Notes: generated from the letters alone by a model not told the origin. 42,360 nucleotides of DNA from an uncultured Gemmiger sp. (GCA_944386225.1 CALXAH010000030.1:1-42360), one strand, 5' to 3'; positions 1 to 9,181 are shown, numbered from the stretch's first letter. Made by a program: numbers and translations.

Positions 1-2087
1 TGCCGGGCCTTCTCCTTCTTTTTATCCACCGCTTCCAGCTTGGCTTTCAGTTCGTCGATATCCTGCTTGCGGCTGAACACGCCCGCGGTGCGGGACACGC
101 TGCCGCCGGTGAAGGAACCGCCCGCGTTGACCACCTGGCCGTCCACCGTGACCACCCGGTTGCGGTAGCGCAGTTCCCGAGCCACGCGGCTGGCCTCGTT
201 GATATCCTCCACCACGATGATACGGCCCAGCAGGTTATCCACCACGGCGGCGTAGCGGGTGTCGGCCTGCACCAGGTCGGCGGCCACCCGGGCACCGGCG
301 GGCAGCGGGCCGGAGAACCGGCTGCCCTGCACCGTATCCAGCGGCAGGAAGGTGGCGCGGCCGGATTTGGTATCCCGCAAAAAGGCGATGGCCGCTTTGG
401 CGGAGGTTTCGCCCTCCACCACGATGTTCTGCATGGCAAAGCCCAGGGCGGTCTCGATGGCGATTTCATACCCCGGTTCCACCGTAAGTACCGTGCCCAC
501 CGGGCCGATGATCCCCCGCAGCCGCCGTTCCCGGGCGGCGCGCATGACGGTTTTGACGCTCTGCTGGAACCCGTCCATGTTCCGTTCCAGATCCCGCAGC
601 ACCTGCAGCCGCTGCTGGGCGGCCTCGGCCTGCCGCTGCAGGGACTGTTCGGCCGCGTCGGCCTGTTCCAGCTGACGGCGGCGGCTGTCCAGCTTCATCT
701 GCAGGCCGCCCTTGATGTTTTCAAGCCGGGTGACCGTCTCGCACACCTGGGCCAGATAGGCTTCGGTATCGGCTTGCTCGATGCGCAAAGCCTCCCGCTG
801 GGCGCGGGCGGTTTCCAGTTCCGCGGCGGCGGCGGTCTGCCGCTCCCGGGCCTGTTCCCCGGCGCCGGCGGCGGACGCCGCCTGCACCCGCAGGCCGGTC
901 TGCCGGTCGGTCAGTTCCGCCAACCGGGCGGTCAGCTGATCCCGGCGCTCGCCGGTGGCCTGGCTGCCCTCCTGGATCTGGCGCAGACGCTCCTCCAGGC
1001 GGGCAATGGCCTCGTCCAGCTGGGCGCACCGGGCGGCGGCCTCCTCACAGGCGGCCTGCTTTTCGGCGATCTGGGCCGCGATGGCCTCCTTGCCCGCCTG
1101 CCCCTGCTCGATCTCCTGCCGCAGGGAGGCGATGGTGGTTTCGTTATGGGCGATGTCGTTGTTCAGCACGGCGATGCGGCTGTCGCTGCCGGCCATCTCC
1201 TCGGTGATGGCCCGGATGTCCGCGTTGCGCCGCTCGATCTCCACCGTGTACTGCTGCACCCGGCGGCGGATCTCCTCGGTTTCGGCGTCGATGGACTCCA
1301 GCTCGGCGGTAAGCCGGTCATAGTCCGCCTGGGCGGTCTCGAACCGGCGCTGCTGTTCCCGCACCGTTTCCCGGCTGCGGCGGATGTTGTCCACCCAGAG
1401 GGTGATCTCCCGCTCCTTGCGGCGGGCACTCAGTTCCAGGAACTGCTGCGCCTTCTGGCTCTCCTTTTCCAGGGGGCCCACCCGGGATTCCAGTTCGGCC
1501 AGAATATCCCGCAGGCGGACCAGGTTGTCCTCGGCCCCGGCCAGACGGCGCTCGGCCTCGTTTTTCCGGTACCGGTAGCGGGCAATGCCGGAGGCCTCCT
1601 CAAAGATCTCCCGGCGCTCGTTGCTCTTGGCGCCCACGATCTCGGCGATGCGGCCCTGGCTGATGATGGAGTAGCCGTCCCGGCCCACGCCGGTGTCCAG
1701 AAACAGCTCATAGATATCCTTGAGCCGCACGTTCTGGCCGTTGATGGTGTACTCGCTTTCGCCGCTGCGGTAGTACCGGCGGCCGATGGTCACCTGATCC
1801 GCGTCCACGTCGATGCGGCGGTCCAGGTTGTCCATGGTCAGGTTGACCATGGCGTAGCCCATGGCGCCCCGGGTCTGGGTGCCGCCAAAGATCACGTCCT
1901 CCATCTTGCCCGCACCGCGCAGCTGCTTGGAGCTGGTTTCGCCCAGCACCCAGCGGATGGCGTCGGATATATTGCTTTTGCCGGAACCGTTGGGCCCCAC
2001 CACGGCGGTGATGCCCGGCTCGATCTTGATCTTGGTGCGATCCGGGAAACTTTTGAAGCCCTGGATCTCCAGTTCCTGTAATACCAT
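1..2087 (-). CDS. smc: Chromosome partition protein Smc (partial, C-terminal part outside window)
   Basis: Structural maintenance of chromosomes ATPase, which with ScpA/ScpB condenses and segregates the chromosome. About 695 codons from the ATG at 2087 are inside the window and the frame is still open at base 1. The N-terminal head reads MVLQELEIQGFKSF and has a Walker A GPNGSGKSN at residues 31-39. A long charged coiled coil follows. Around residues 525-670 there is a recognisable hinge with the glycine-rich GGSFTGGS loop, and then the start of the returning coiled coil. The second ATPase half (signature and Walker B) lies beyond the window. The start is fixed by the conserved FKSF beginning. 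It lies 25 bp downstream of the rnc stop in the same direction, as in many Firmicutes, so co-transcription with rnc is likely. Confidence 0.97.
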   Translation of the reverse strand, partial: MVLQELEIQGFKSFPDRTKIKIEPGITAVVGPNGSGKSNISDAIRWVLGETSSKQLRGAGKMEDVIFGGTQTRGAMGYAMVNLTMDNLDRRIDVDADQVTIGRRYYRSGESEYTINGQNVRLKDIYELFLDTGVGRDGYSIISQGRIAEIVGAKSNERREIFEEASGIARYRYRKNEAERRLAGAEDNLVRLRDILAELESRVGPLEKESQKAQQFLELSARRKEREITLWVDNIRRSRETVREQQRRFETAQADYDRLTAELESIDAETEEIRRRVQQYTVEIERRNADIRAITEEMAGSDSRIAVLNNDIAHNETTIASLRQEIEQGQAGKEAIAAQIAEKQAACEEAAARCAQLDEAIARLEERLRQIQEGSQATGERRDQLTARLAELTDRQTGLRVQAASAAGAGEQARERQTAAAAELETARAQREALRIEQADTEAYLAQVCETVTRLENIKGGLQMKLDSRRRQLEQADAAEQSLQRQAEAAQQRLQVLRDLERNMDGFQQSVKTVMRAARERRLRGIIGPVGTVLTVEPGYEIAIETALGFAMQNIVVEGETSAKAAIAFLRDTKSGRATFLPLDTVQGSRFSGPLPAGARVAADLVQADTRYAAVVDNLLGRIIVVEDINEASRVARELRYRNRVVTVDGQVVNAGGSFTGGSVSRTAGVFSRKQDIDELKAKLEAVDKKKEKAR

Positions 2088-2112
2088 TCGCGCGCTCCTA
2101 ACCTAAACGGGA

Positions 2113-2778
2113 TCAGGAGGTCAGGCCCATCAGGGCCAGCGCCTCCCGGGCGGCGTGCTGCTCGGCCGCCTTTTTGCTGTGGCCGGATCCCCGGCCGATG
2201 CAGTTGGAGTTCAGATACACCGCCACCACAAACCGCTTGTCGTGGTCGGGGCCGGTCTCCTGCTCCACCTCGTAGCGCAGACGCTCCTCGGGGTTCTGCT
2301 GGATGACCTCCTGCAGCTGGGTCTTGTAGTCGGCCTCGGCGGTCTTGCCCTCGGTGATAAAGGGCAGGATGAAGGCACGGGCCACCTCGATGCCGCCGTC
2401 CAGATACAAAGCGGCGATCAGCGCCTCAAAGGCGTCGGACACCACGCTGGGCCGGGTACGGCCGCCGCAGCGTTCCTCCCCCTTGCCCAGGTGCAGGTAC
2501 CGGCCCAGCTCGATCTCCTGGGCAAAGTTGAACAGGGCACTCTCACACACCAGGCTGGCACGGGCGCGGGTGAGTTCCCCTTCCGGCCGGTCCTTCCACT
2601 GGTGGAACAAATGATCCGCCACCACGATGGAGAGCACGCTGTCCCCCAAAAACTCCAGCCGCTCGTTGTGGTGCACCGGGGTGCGGCTCTCGTTGGCGTA
2701 GCTGGTGTGGGTGAGGGCGGTTTCCAGCAGGGTGGGATTCTTGAAGGTATAACCGATGGTTTTTTCCAAAGGATGCAT
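2113..2778 (-). CDS. rnc: Ribonuclease III
   Basis: Double-strand-specific endoribonuclease that processes rRNA precursors and structured mRNAs in the cytoplasm. The 221-residue protein has the signature NERLEFLGDSVL at 38-49. Catalytic acidic residues are visible as E39, E42, D46, D115 and E118 (SDAFEALIAALYLD). A C-terminal double-stranded RNA binding domain runs from about 150 to 221 and ends with the GxGxSKKxAEQxAA helix. Length is normal for the family. Its ATG overlaps the plsX stop by one base (TAATG), so translation is probably coupled to plsX. smc follows after 25 bp. In many Firmicutes acpP sits between plsX and rnc; it is not here. Confidence 0.97.
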   Translation of the reverse strand: MHPLEKTIGYTFKNPTLLETALTHTSYANESRTPVHHNERLEFLGDSVLSIVVADHLFHQWKDRPEGELTRARASLVCESALFNFAQEIELGRYLHLGKGEERCGGRTRPSVVSDAFEALIAALYLDGGIEVARAFILPFITEGKTAEADYKTQLQEVIQQNPEERLRYEVEQETGPDHDKRFVVAVYLNSNCIGRGSGHSKKAAEQHAAREALALMGLTS

Positions 2779-3791
2779 TATTCTTCTTCCTCATCTGCGG
2801 GGGCAGTCTGGGCCAGGGCGGCGGCCATGGTGCCCACCATATCGTTTTCCACGCAGATCACCGCCTGGCGGATGGCGTTCTCGATGCCGCGGGCCTTGCT
2901 GCTGCCGTGGGCCTTGATGACCGGCCGGGCGGTGCCCAGCAGCGGCGCGCCGCCCACTTCCTCGCTGTCCATCTTCTTTTTCAGCTGCTTCATGCCGCCC
3001 AGCATGGTGGCGGCGCCCAGCTTGGTGAGAAGATTCGCGGTCATGACCTGTTTGACCATGCCCAGCAGGCTGCGGGCCAGCCCTTCGGTGAGTTTCAGGA
3101 TCACGTTGCCGGTGAACCCGTCGCAGACCACCACGTCCGCGTCGCCGGAGGGGATGTCCCGGGGCTCGATGTTGCCCACAAACCGGATAGCGGTGTTGGC
3201 TTTGAGCCGCTGGTGGGCCTCCTTATACAAAGGGGTGCCCTTGGTTTCCTCGGCGCCGTTGTTCACCAGCGCCACGGCGGGGCTTGCCACCCCCATGACC
3301 TTGTTCATATACACGCTGCCCATCACGCCGAAGGCTTCCAGCATGGCGGGGCGGCATTCCACATTGGCGCCGCAGTCCATGAGCAGGTAGGGCTTTTTGG
3401 CGCCGGGGATGACGCTGGCCAGCGCCGGGCGCTTGACCCCCTTGATGGTGCGCACGAGCAGGCTGCTGCCCACGTGCAGCGCACCGGTGGAGCCGGCGGA
3501 CACAAAGGCGTCGCCCTGGCCCTCGGCCAGCATCCGCAGGCCCACCACCAGGCTGGAATCCTTTTTGCGGCGGATGGCCCGGGCGGGCTCGTCGCACATT
3601 TCGATAACCTCGGTGGCGTTCACCAGCTCGATGCCGGTCAGGTCCAGGTTTTCCGCCTTGGCGCAGGCCTGGATCTCTTCCACCCGGCCCACCGCCACCA
3701 GCTGCACGCCGAAGCGCCGGGCGGCACAGATGCCTTTGAGGATTTCCGCGGGGGCGTTGTCGCCGCCCATGGCGTCTACGATGATCTTCAC
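2778..3791 (-). CDS. plsX: Phosphate acyltransferase PlsX
   Basis: Converts acyl-ACP to acyl-phosphate, the donor for PlsY in phospholipid synthesis; a peripheral membrane enzyme. I place the start at the GTG at 3791. It gives VKIIVDAMGGDNAP, the usual PlsX beginning, and is preceded by GGGGAGGAG five bases upstream, for a product of 337 residues. An in-frame ATG at 3821 with AGGAG seven bases upstream would add ten residues (MKVYIKGRSK) that have no counterpart in the family I know. It remains possible. Later family motifs include VVCDGFTGNVILKLTEG and the conserved GGAPLLGT block. The stop overlaps the rnc start by one base and trmFO ends 18-48 bp upstream. Confidence 0.95.
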   Translation of the reverse strand: MKIIVDAMGGDNAPAEILKGICAARRFGVQLVAVGRVEEIQACAKAENLDLTGIELVNATEVIEMCDEPARAIRRKKDSSLVVGLRMLAEGQGDAFVSAGSTGALHVGSSLLVRTIKGVKRPALASVIPGAKKPYLLMDCGANVECRPAMLEAFGVMGSVYMNKVMGVASPAVALVNNGAEETKGTPLYKEAHQRLKANTAIRFVGNIEPRDIPSGDADVVVCDGFTGNVILKLTEGLARSLLGMVKQVMTANLLTKLGAATMLGGMKQLKKKMDSEEVGGAPLLGTARPVIKAHGSSKARGIENAIRQAVICVENDMVGTMAAALAQTAPADEEEE

Positions 3792-3839
3792 CTTGCTCCT
3801 CCCCTTTATATAGACTTTCATGTTGCTTCTCCTGTCTGG

Positions 3840-5162
3840 TCAGCCCTCGCCGCCGGCCTCGTTCAGCCAGGCTTTCATGGAGGCCACGGCCCGGTCGGCC
3901 AGGGCGGCGTACCGCAGCCGCTTGTCCCGCACCGGCTCGGCCAGCGGGGGCAGCAGACCCATATTGGCCCCCATGGGCTGGAAATTGGCGTTGGGGGCGG
4001 TGATGTATCCGGTCAGGGCCCCGCACATGGTATCGGCGGGCAGGGCCGGCAGGGTCTGCCCGTTGAGGGCGGCCCAGATATGCCGGGCGGCCAGCAGGCC
4101 GCAGGCGGCGCTTTCCATATAGCCCTCAAAGCCGGTGATCTGCCCGGCAAACCAGATGCCCGGATGCTGTTTCAGCTGCAGATCCGCGCCCAGCACCCGG
4201 GGGCTGTTCAGGAAAGTATTCCGGTGCATGACCCCGTAGCGGGCAAACTCGGCGTTTTCAAGGCCCGGGATCATCCGGAACACCCGCTTCTGTTCGCCGA
4301 ATTTCAGGTTGGTCTGGAAACCCACGATGTTGAACAGGGTACCCTCGGCGTTCTCCCGGCGCAGCTGGACGTTGGCCCAGGGCCGGTGGCCGGTGGCCGG
4401 GTCCCGCAGACCCACCGGGCGCAGGGGGCCGAACCGCATGGTATCCGCCCCGCGGGAGGCCATGACCTCGATGGGCATACAGCCCTCATAGACCGTGACC
4501 GGCCCGTCGAAGCCGTGCAGAGGGGCCCGCTCGGCGCTGACCAGTGCCGCGTGGAACGCCTCGTACTCCTCCTTATTGAAGGGGCAGTTCAGGTAATCCG
4601 CGTCCCCCCGGTCGTACCGGCTGGCCGCGAAGATGCGGTTCATGTCCAGGCTCTCGGCGGTAACGATGGGGGCCGCCGCGTCGTAGAAAGACAGGCTCTC
4701 CCCGCCGGTAAGGCGGGTGATCTGCCCGGCCAGCGGGTCCTCGGTGAGGGGGCCGGTGGCCACCAGGGTGGGCAGGGCCGGGTCGGGTTCCAGGGTATCG
4801 GCCAGTTCCCGGCGCAGGGTGATGCCCGGGCATTCGGTCACCGCCCGGGTGACCAGGGCGCTGAACTGGTCCCGGTCCACCGCCAGCGCGCCGCCAGCGG
4901 CCACCCGGGCCTGTTCGGCGGCGGGCAGGATATGGCTGCCCAGCAGCCGCATCTCGGCTTTGAGCAGGCCGGAGGCGGAATCCAGCCGCTCGGCTTTCAG
5001 GCTGTTGGAGCAGACCAGCTCCGCAAAACCCTCGCTTTTATGGGCGGGGGAAAAATGCAGGGGCTTCTGCTCCCACAGTTCCACCTCCACGCCCCGGGCG
5101 GCCAGCCAGAGGGCCGCTTCGCAGCCCGCCAGCCCGGCGCCCAGTACACGGACCTTACTCAT
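3840..5162 (-). CDS. trmFO: Folate-dependent tRNA (uracil-54-C5)-methyltransferase TrmFO
   Basis: FAD- and methylenetetrahydrofolate-dependent enzyme that makes ribothymidine at position 54 of tRNA (formerly Gid). The 440-residue protein starts MSKVRVLGAGLAGCEAAL, where the GxGxxG dinucleotide-binding motif at about 8-13 fixes the start at 5162. Family blocks ELVCSNSLKAE (Cys51) and YEGCMPIEVMASRG (Cys228) are present; these fit the conserved pair of cysteines in TrmFO. The start overlaps the topA stop by eight bases (ATGAGTAA). The topA-trmFO neighbourhood is common in Firmicutes. plsX follows closely in the same direction. Confidence 0.96.
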   Translation of the reverse strand: MSKVRVLGAGLAGCEAALWLAARGVEVELWEQKPLHFSPAHKSEGFAELVCSNSLKAERLDSASGLLKAEMRLLGSHILPAAEQARVAAGGALAVDRDQFSALVTRAVTECPGITLRRELADTLEPDPALPTLVATGPLTEDPLAGQITRLTGGESLSFYDAAAPIVTAESLDMNRIFAASRYDRGDADYLNCPFNKEEYEAFHAALVSAERAPLHGFDGPVTVYEGCMPIEVMASRGADTMRFGPLRPVGLRDPATGHRPWANVQLRRENAEGTLFNIVGFQTNLKFGEQKRVFRMIPGLENAEFARYGVMHRNTFLNSPRVLGADLQLKQHPGIWFAGQITGFEGYMESAACGLLAARHIWAALNGQTLPALPADTMCGALTGYITAPNANFQPMGANMGLLPPLAEPVRDKRLRYAALADRAVASMKAWLNEAGGEG

Positions 5163-7251
5163 GGTTTTCCCCCTTGCGCACCTGCTTTTCAAAGCCGCAG
5201 CCCTCCTTGGCACAGTAGAGCTTGCCGCCTTTCTTGAACAGGGTGGCGCCGCACTTTTCACAGGTATCGGGCACCGGCTCGTCCCAGGTCATGAAATCGC
5301 ACTGGGGATAGCCCTCGCAGCCGTAGTAGACACGGCCTTTGGCGCTGCGGCGCTGCAGCATCCGCCCGCCGCACTTGGGGCAGCGGCCGCCGGTATCCTT
5401 GACAAGGCGCTTGGTGTTCTGGCATTCCGGGAAGCCCGGGCAGGCCAGGAACTTGCCGTACCGGCCGGTCTTGATGACCATGCGGCGGCCGCACTTTTCG
5501 CAGATCTCGTCGCTTTCCTCGTCGGGCACCTTGACCTTTTTGCCCTCCATGTTCTTCTCGGCCTGCTCCAGCGACTGCTCGAAGCCCTTGTAGAACACGT
5601 CCACCGTCTTGCGCCAGTCGGCCTGGCCGCTTTCCACCTTATCCAGGTTGCGTTCCATCTCGGCGGAGAAGCCCACGTCCACGATATCCGGGAACTGCTC
5701 CAGCATCAGCTCGTTGATGGTGCGGCCCAGCAGGGTGGGTTTGAGCTTTTTCTGATCCCGTTCCACATAGCCCCGGTCGATGACGGTGCTGATGGTGGGG
5801 GCGTAGGTAGAGGGACGGCCGATGCCGTTTTCCTCCAGCGCCCGGATCAGGCTGGCCTCGGTGTACCGGGCCGGGGGCTGGGTGAATTTCTGCTCGCTCT
5901 TGAGCTCCCGCAGCTTCAGCACCTGGTCCTTTTCCAGCGGGGGCAGGGCGGTTTCCTTCTTTTCCTTTTCGTCGGTGGCCTCCTCGTAGAGGGCGGTGAA
6001 GCCCTCGAAGGTGACCACATAGCCGCTGGCCCGGAACAGATAGTCCCCGGCGGTGATGCCCACGCTGACGGTGTCCTGCAGGCAATCGCTCATCTGGCTG
6101 GCGATAAACCGGCTCCAGATCAGGCGGTAGAGCTTGGCGGTGTCGCCGGTGATGCTCTTGTCCACCTCGTCGGGGGTCAGGGAGGGCACACTGGGCCGGA
6201 TCGCCTCGTGGGCGTCCTGGGCGGCGGTGGCGCTTTTGGTTTTATAGGTGCGCTTGTAGGCGCAGACGTAGTCCTGGCCCCAGCGCTCGCCGATGTAGGC
6301 TTTGGCCCCGGCCACCGCTTCGTCCGATACCCGCAGGCTGTCGGTACGCATATAGGTGATCAGACCCATCATGCCGTGCCCGGCCACCTCCACGCCTTCG
6401 TACAGGGTCTGGGCGGCGCGCATGGTGCGGGCGGCGGTGAAGCCCAGCCGGCGGCTGGCCTCCTGCTGCAGGGTACTGGTGATGAACGGGGGCGCGGGCA
6501 CCTTTTTGCGGGTACCTTTTTCCAGGCTGGTAACGGTGTAGTCCTGGCCCTCCAGCGATGTGCGGATGGCCTCGGCCTGCTCGCCGTTCTTGACCGTCAG
6601 CTTTTTGCCGGCGGCGGTGGAGGTGAGCCGGGCGGTGAACTTGCGGCTGCTGCCCGGGGGGGAAAGCAGCGCGTCCAGGTTCCAGTATTCCTCGGGCTGG
6701 AAAGCCTCGATCTCCTTTTCCCGGTCCACGATCAGCCGCACAGCCACGCTCTGCACACGGCCGGCGGAAAGCCCCCGGCGCACCTTGCGCCAGAGGAAGG
6801 GGCTCAGCTTATAGCCCACCAGACGGTCCAGCACCCGGCGGGCCTGCTGGGCGTTGAACAGGTTGGTGTCGATGACCCGGGGATGGGCCATGCCCTCCTG
6901 CACGCCTTTCTTGGTGATTTCCCCGAAGGTGACCCGGTCGGGGGCGTCCAACGGCAGGCCCAGAATGTTGGCCAGATGCCAGCTGATGGCTTCCCCCTCC
7001 CGGTCCGGGTCGGTGGCCAGGAACACTTCGTCCGCCTTTTTGGCGGCGGCTTTCAGTTCCTTGATGAGCTTTTCCTTGCCCTTGATGCTGATATACTGGG
7101 GTGTGTAGTCATGTTCCACATCAATGCCCATCTGGCTGGCGGGCAGGTCCCGGATGTGGCCCATGCTGGCGGTCACTTCATAGCCGTCGCCCAGGTATTT
7201 GCCGATGGTCTTGGCCTTGGCGGGCGACTCCACAATGACAAGCTTTGCCAT
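5155..7251 (-). CDS. topA: DNA topoisomerase I (type IA)
   Basis: Relaxes negative supercoils. The 698-residue protein starts MAKLVIVESPAKAKTIGKYL, the TOPRIM beginning, with the acidic DPDREGEA motif at 81-88. The active-site tyrosine is Tyr300 in GLITYMRTDS. Near the C-terminus there are three cysteine clusters: CEKC with CPGFPEC, CPKC with CEGYPQC, and CEKC with CAKEGC. These are three zinc-ribbon modules typical of bacterial TopA. The start is supported by the conserved N-terminus and GGAGACGACT upstream. It lies 21 bp after dprA and overlaps trmFO by eight bases. The dprA-topA-trmFO order is a common Firmicute arrangement. Confidence 0.98.
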   Translation of the reverse strand: MAKLVIVESPAKAKTIGKYLGDGYEVTASMGHIRDLPASQMGIDVEHDYTPQYISIKGKEKLIKELKAAAKKADEVFLATDPDREGEAISWHLANILGLPLDAPDRVTFGEITKKGVQEGMAHPRVIDTNLFNAQQARRVLDRLVGYKLSPFLWRKVRRGLSAGRVQSVAVRLIVDREKEIEAFQPEEYWNLDALLSPPGSSRKFTARLTSTAAGKKLTVKNGEQAEAIRTSLEGQDYTVTSLEKGTRKKVPAPPFITSTLQQEASRRLGFTAARTMRAAQTLYEGVEVAGHGMMGLITYMRTDSLRVSDEAVAGAKAYIGERWGQDYVCAYKRTYKTKSATAAQDAHEAIRPSVPSLTPDEVDKSITGDTAKLYRLIWSRFIASQMSDCLQDTVSVGITAGDYLFRASGYVVTFEGFTALYEEATDEKEKKETALPPLEKDQVLKLRELKSEQKFTQPPARYTEASLIRALEENGIGRPSTYAPTISTVIDRGYVERDQKKLKPTLLGRTINELMLEQFPDIVDVGFSAEMERNLDKVESGQADWRKTVDVFYKGFEQSLEQAEKNMEGKKVKVPDEESDEICEKCGRRMVIKTGRYGKFLACPGFPECQNTKRLVKDTGGRCPKCGGRMLQRRSAKGRVYYGCEGYPQCDFMTWDEPVPDTCEKCGATLFKKGGKLYCAKEGCGFEKQVRKGENHE

Positions 7252-7272
7252 AGTCGTCTCCTTGTTATTGAT

Positions 7273-8355
7273 TTATCCGCGCCGCTGGTAGCGGCGGCCG
7301 GCCAGCGCGTCGATACGCCCGGCCAGTTCCAGCTGGGTGAGGGCGGCCAGAAGGGCGCCCGCGCTCAGCGTGCTTTCCTGTTTGAGTTGTTCAAATCCCT
7401 TGGGGGTGGGGCCCAGCAGGGCCAGAACCCGGCCCGCGTCCCCGGCGGGGAGCGGCGCGCGGCGGGATTTTGCCGCGGCGGGCGCGGCAAGGCCCAGCGG
7501 TTCCAGCACATCCGCGCCCCGGCAGACCGCCCGGGCCCGGTTTTCGGCCAGCAGGGCGTTGGTGCCCTCGCTGAGGGTGCTGAAGATGCTGCCGGGCACC
7601 GCGTACACCGGCCGGCCATACCGCTCGGCATGGTGCACGGTGCTCATGGTACCGCTTTTGTGGCGGGCTTCCACCACTACCAGCGCGTCGCTCAACGCGG
7701 CGATCAGCCGGTTGCGCTGCAGAAAGCTGGCGGCAAAGGTCTGGGCGCCGGGGCCGTATTCGCTGAATACCGCCCCCTGCCGCTCGATGCGGCCGCGCAG
7801 AACCCGGTTGGCGGCGGGGTAAGTCTTGTCGATGGCGCAGCCCAGCACTCCCACCGTAAGTTCGCCCGCGTCCAGGGCGGCGGCATGGGCCCGGCTGTCC
7901 AGCCCGTCGGCCAGACCGCTCACCAGCACCGCGCCGCCCCGGGCCATCTCACCGCCCAGCCGGGCGGCGGCTTCCACCCCATAGGGGCTGGGACGGCGGC
8001 TGCCCACCATCCCCACCAGAATGCGGCCGGTCAGCAGGCCCGGCTCGCCGGCGGCATAAAGCAGCACCGGCAGGTCCGGAATGGTCAGAAAGGCCGCAGG
8101 ATAATCCGGGTGACCGGGATACAGAAGCTGCACGCCCAGACGGCGGCAGGCGGTCAGTTCCCGGTCGCAGTCCGCCGGGTCCAGGCTCTGCAGCCGGTCC
8201 AGCTGCGGTGGGGTGAGAAAGGCGGAGAAGTCCTCGCCGAACCGGGCGTTCAGGATCGTTTCGGCGTCGCCGTACACAGCCAGCAGTTCGCCGGCGCTCT
8301 CGGCGGCGGGGCCCAGCACCCGGGCCAGCCAGAGCCAGCAGCGTTCCGGATCCAT
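7273..8355 (-). CDS. dprA: DNA-processing protein DprA (Smf)
   Basis: Binds incoming single-stranded DNA and loads RecA during transformation; also widely kept in bacteria not known to be competent. The 360-residue protein has an N-terminal helical part and a Rossmann-like core with GMVGSRRPSPYG, SGLADGLDSRAHAAAL and RNRLIAALSDALVVVEA, all DprA hallmarks. A winged-helix C-terminus (TPKGFEQLKQESTLSAGALLAALTQLELAGRI) is also visible. I chose the ATG at 8355 because it overlaps the upstream stop as TGATG and follows AAGGGGGCG. An in-frame ATG at 8382 would add nine residues. No com genes are in the window, so its use in DNA uptake cannot be judged here. Confidence 0.95.
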   Translation of the reverse strand: MDPERCWLWLARVLGPAAESAGELLAVYGDAETILNARFGEDFSAFLTPPQLDRLQSLDPADCDRELTACRRLGVQLLYPGHPDYPAAFLTIPDLPVLLYAAGEPGLLTGRILVGMVGSRRPSPYGVEAAARLGGEMARGGAVLVSGLADGLDSRAHAAALDAGELTVGVLGCAIDKTYPAANRVLRGRIERQGAVFSEYGPGAQTFAASFLQRNRLIAALSDALVVVEARHKSGTMSTVHHAERYGRPVYAVPGSIFSTLSEGTNALLAENRARAVCRGADVLEPLGLAAPAAAKSRRAPLPAGDAGRVLALLGPTPKGFEQLKQESTLSAGALLAALTQLELAGRIDALAGRRYQRRG

Positions 8356-9140
8356 CAGACGCCCCCTTTGCGGAAGTGCCACAGCAGCACGCTGCCGGCT
8401 ACCCCCGCGTTCAGGCTTTCCACCAGCGGGCTGATGGGAATGCGTACCGCCGCATCGCAGGCGGCAATGGCGGCATCGGTCAGGCCCTGGCCCTCGCTGC
8501 CGATGACCAGGCAGACCCCGCCGGGCTGGGCCGGGTCGACCTCATCCAGCGGGCGGCTGTTGTAGAGGGCCGCTGCCAGGCAGGCAATGCCCGCGGTTTT
8601 CAGCTCATGCAGCATATCCGGCAGGCAGGGCACCCGCACCAGCGGCAGGCGGCCGCAGGCCCCCATGGAGGCCCGCAGGGTTTTGGGAGAAAAGGGGTCG
8701 GCACAGGCGCCGCCCAGAATGACAGCGTCGTACCCGAAGGCGGCGGCGCTGCGCACCAGCGCCCCCACGTTGCCCGGGTCCTGCACGTTTTCCAGCGCCA
8801 GATAGCGTCCGCCCGGCGCCGGGAATCCGGCGGGCGGCGGCGGAAAGCCGAACACCCCGAACACCCCCTGGCTGGAGGGCACGCCGGCCAGCTTTTCCGC
8901 CACATGGTCGGCGATGGTGTAGCGTTCCCCGGCAAGTCCGGCCAAGGCGGGGGTGCGTTCCAGCGCACGAGCCGTAGTATATAATACCTTTAAAGGGCAG
9001 GTTTTGGCAAGTTCCAGGCAGAGCTTTGAGCCCTCCGCCAGAAAGGATTGCTCCGATTGGCGGAAGACTGCGCTCTGTGCCAGTTTACAGGCATATTTGA
9101 TCCGGGCGTTGTCCCGGCTGGTGATGTCCGGCTGCTGCAT
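8355..9140 (-). CDS. TrmH/SpoU-family RNA 2'-O-methyltransferase
   Basis: Predicted SAM-dependent rRNA ribose methyltransferase (RlmB/TsnR-like), 261 residues. The C-terminal SpoU domain shows the three classic motifs: LENVQDPGNVGALVRSA at about 116-132, LVIGSEGQGL at 211-220, and IPISPLVESLNAGVAGSVLLW at 234-254. The trefoil-knot fold follows from these. The N-terminal part (SRDNARIKYACKL and FLAEGSKL) is the L30e-like substrate-binding domain. The ATG at 9140 is chosen because GGAAGGG lies nine bases upstream. An in-frame ATG at 9158 has no such site. It lies just after the rplT terminator and its stop overlaps the dprA start. Which nucleotide is modified cannot be read from the sequence. 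Confidence 0.92.
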   Translation of the reverse strand: MQQPDITSRDNARIKYACKLAQSAVFRQSEQSFLAEGSKLCLELAKTCPLKVLYTTARALERTPALAGLAGERYTIADHVAEKLAGVPSSQGVFGVFGFPPPPAGFPAPGGRYLALENVQDPGNVGALVRSAAAFGYDAVILGGACADPFSPKTLRASMGACGRLPLVRVPCLPDMLHELKTAGIACLAAALYNSRPLDEVDPAQPGGVCLVIGSEGQGLTDAAIAACDAAVRIPISPLVESLNAGVAGSVLLWHFRKGGV

Positions 9141-9181
9141 AGCATCAGGCCCTTCCATGTCGAATTTGGGTGCAAAAAGGG

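Noticed and set aside
2907-5237. Open frame of about 776 codons on the plus strand opposite plsX and trmFO
   Set aside because: Antisense shadow without ribosome site or family features.
4717-8565. Open frame of over 1200 codons on the plus strand opposite trmFO, topA and dprA
   Set aside because: It is the antisense of three well-recognised genes. GC-rich third positions remove stop codons on the other strand. Its sequence is repetitive in Gly, Ala, His and Gln and resembles nothing.
8970-9000. Promoter-like TATTATATACTAC on the minus strand inside the rRNA methyltransferase gene
   Set aside because: It lies within coding sequence that matches the family, with no -35 and no gene start nearby that would need it.
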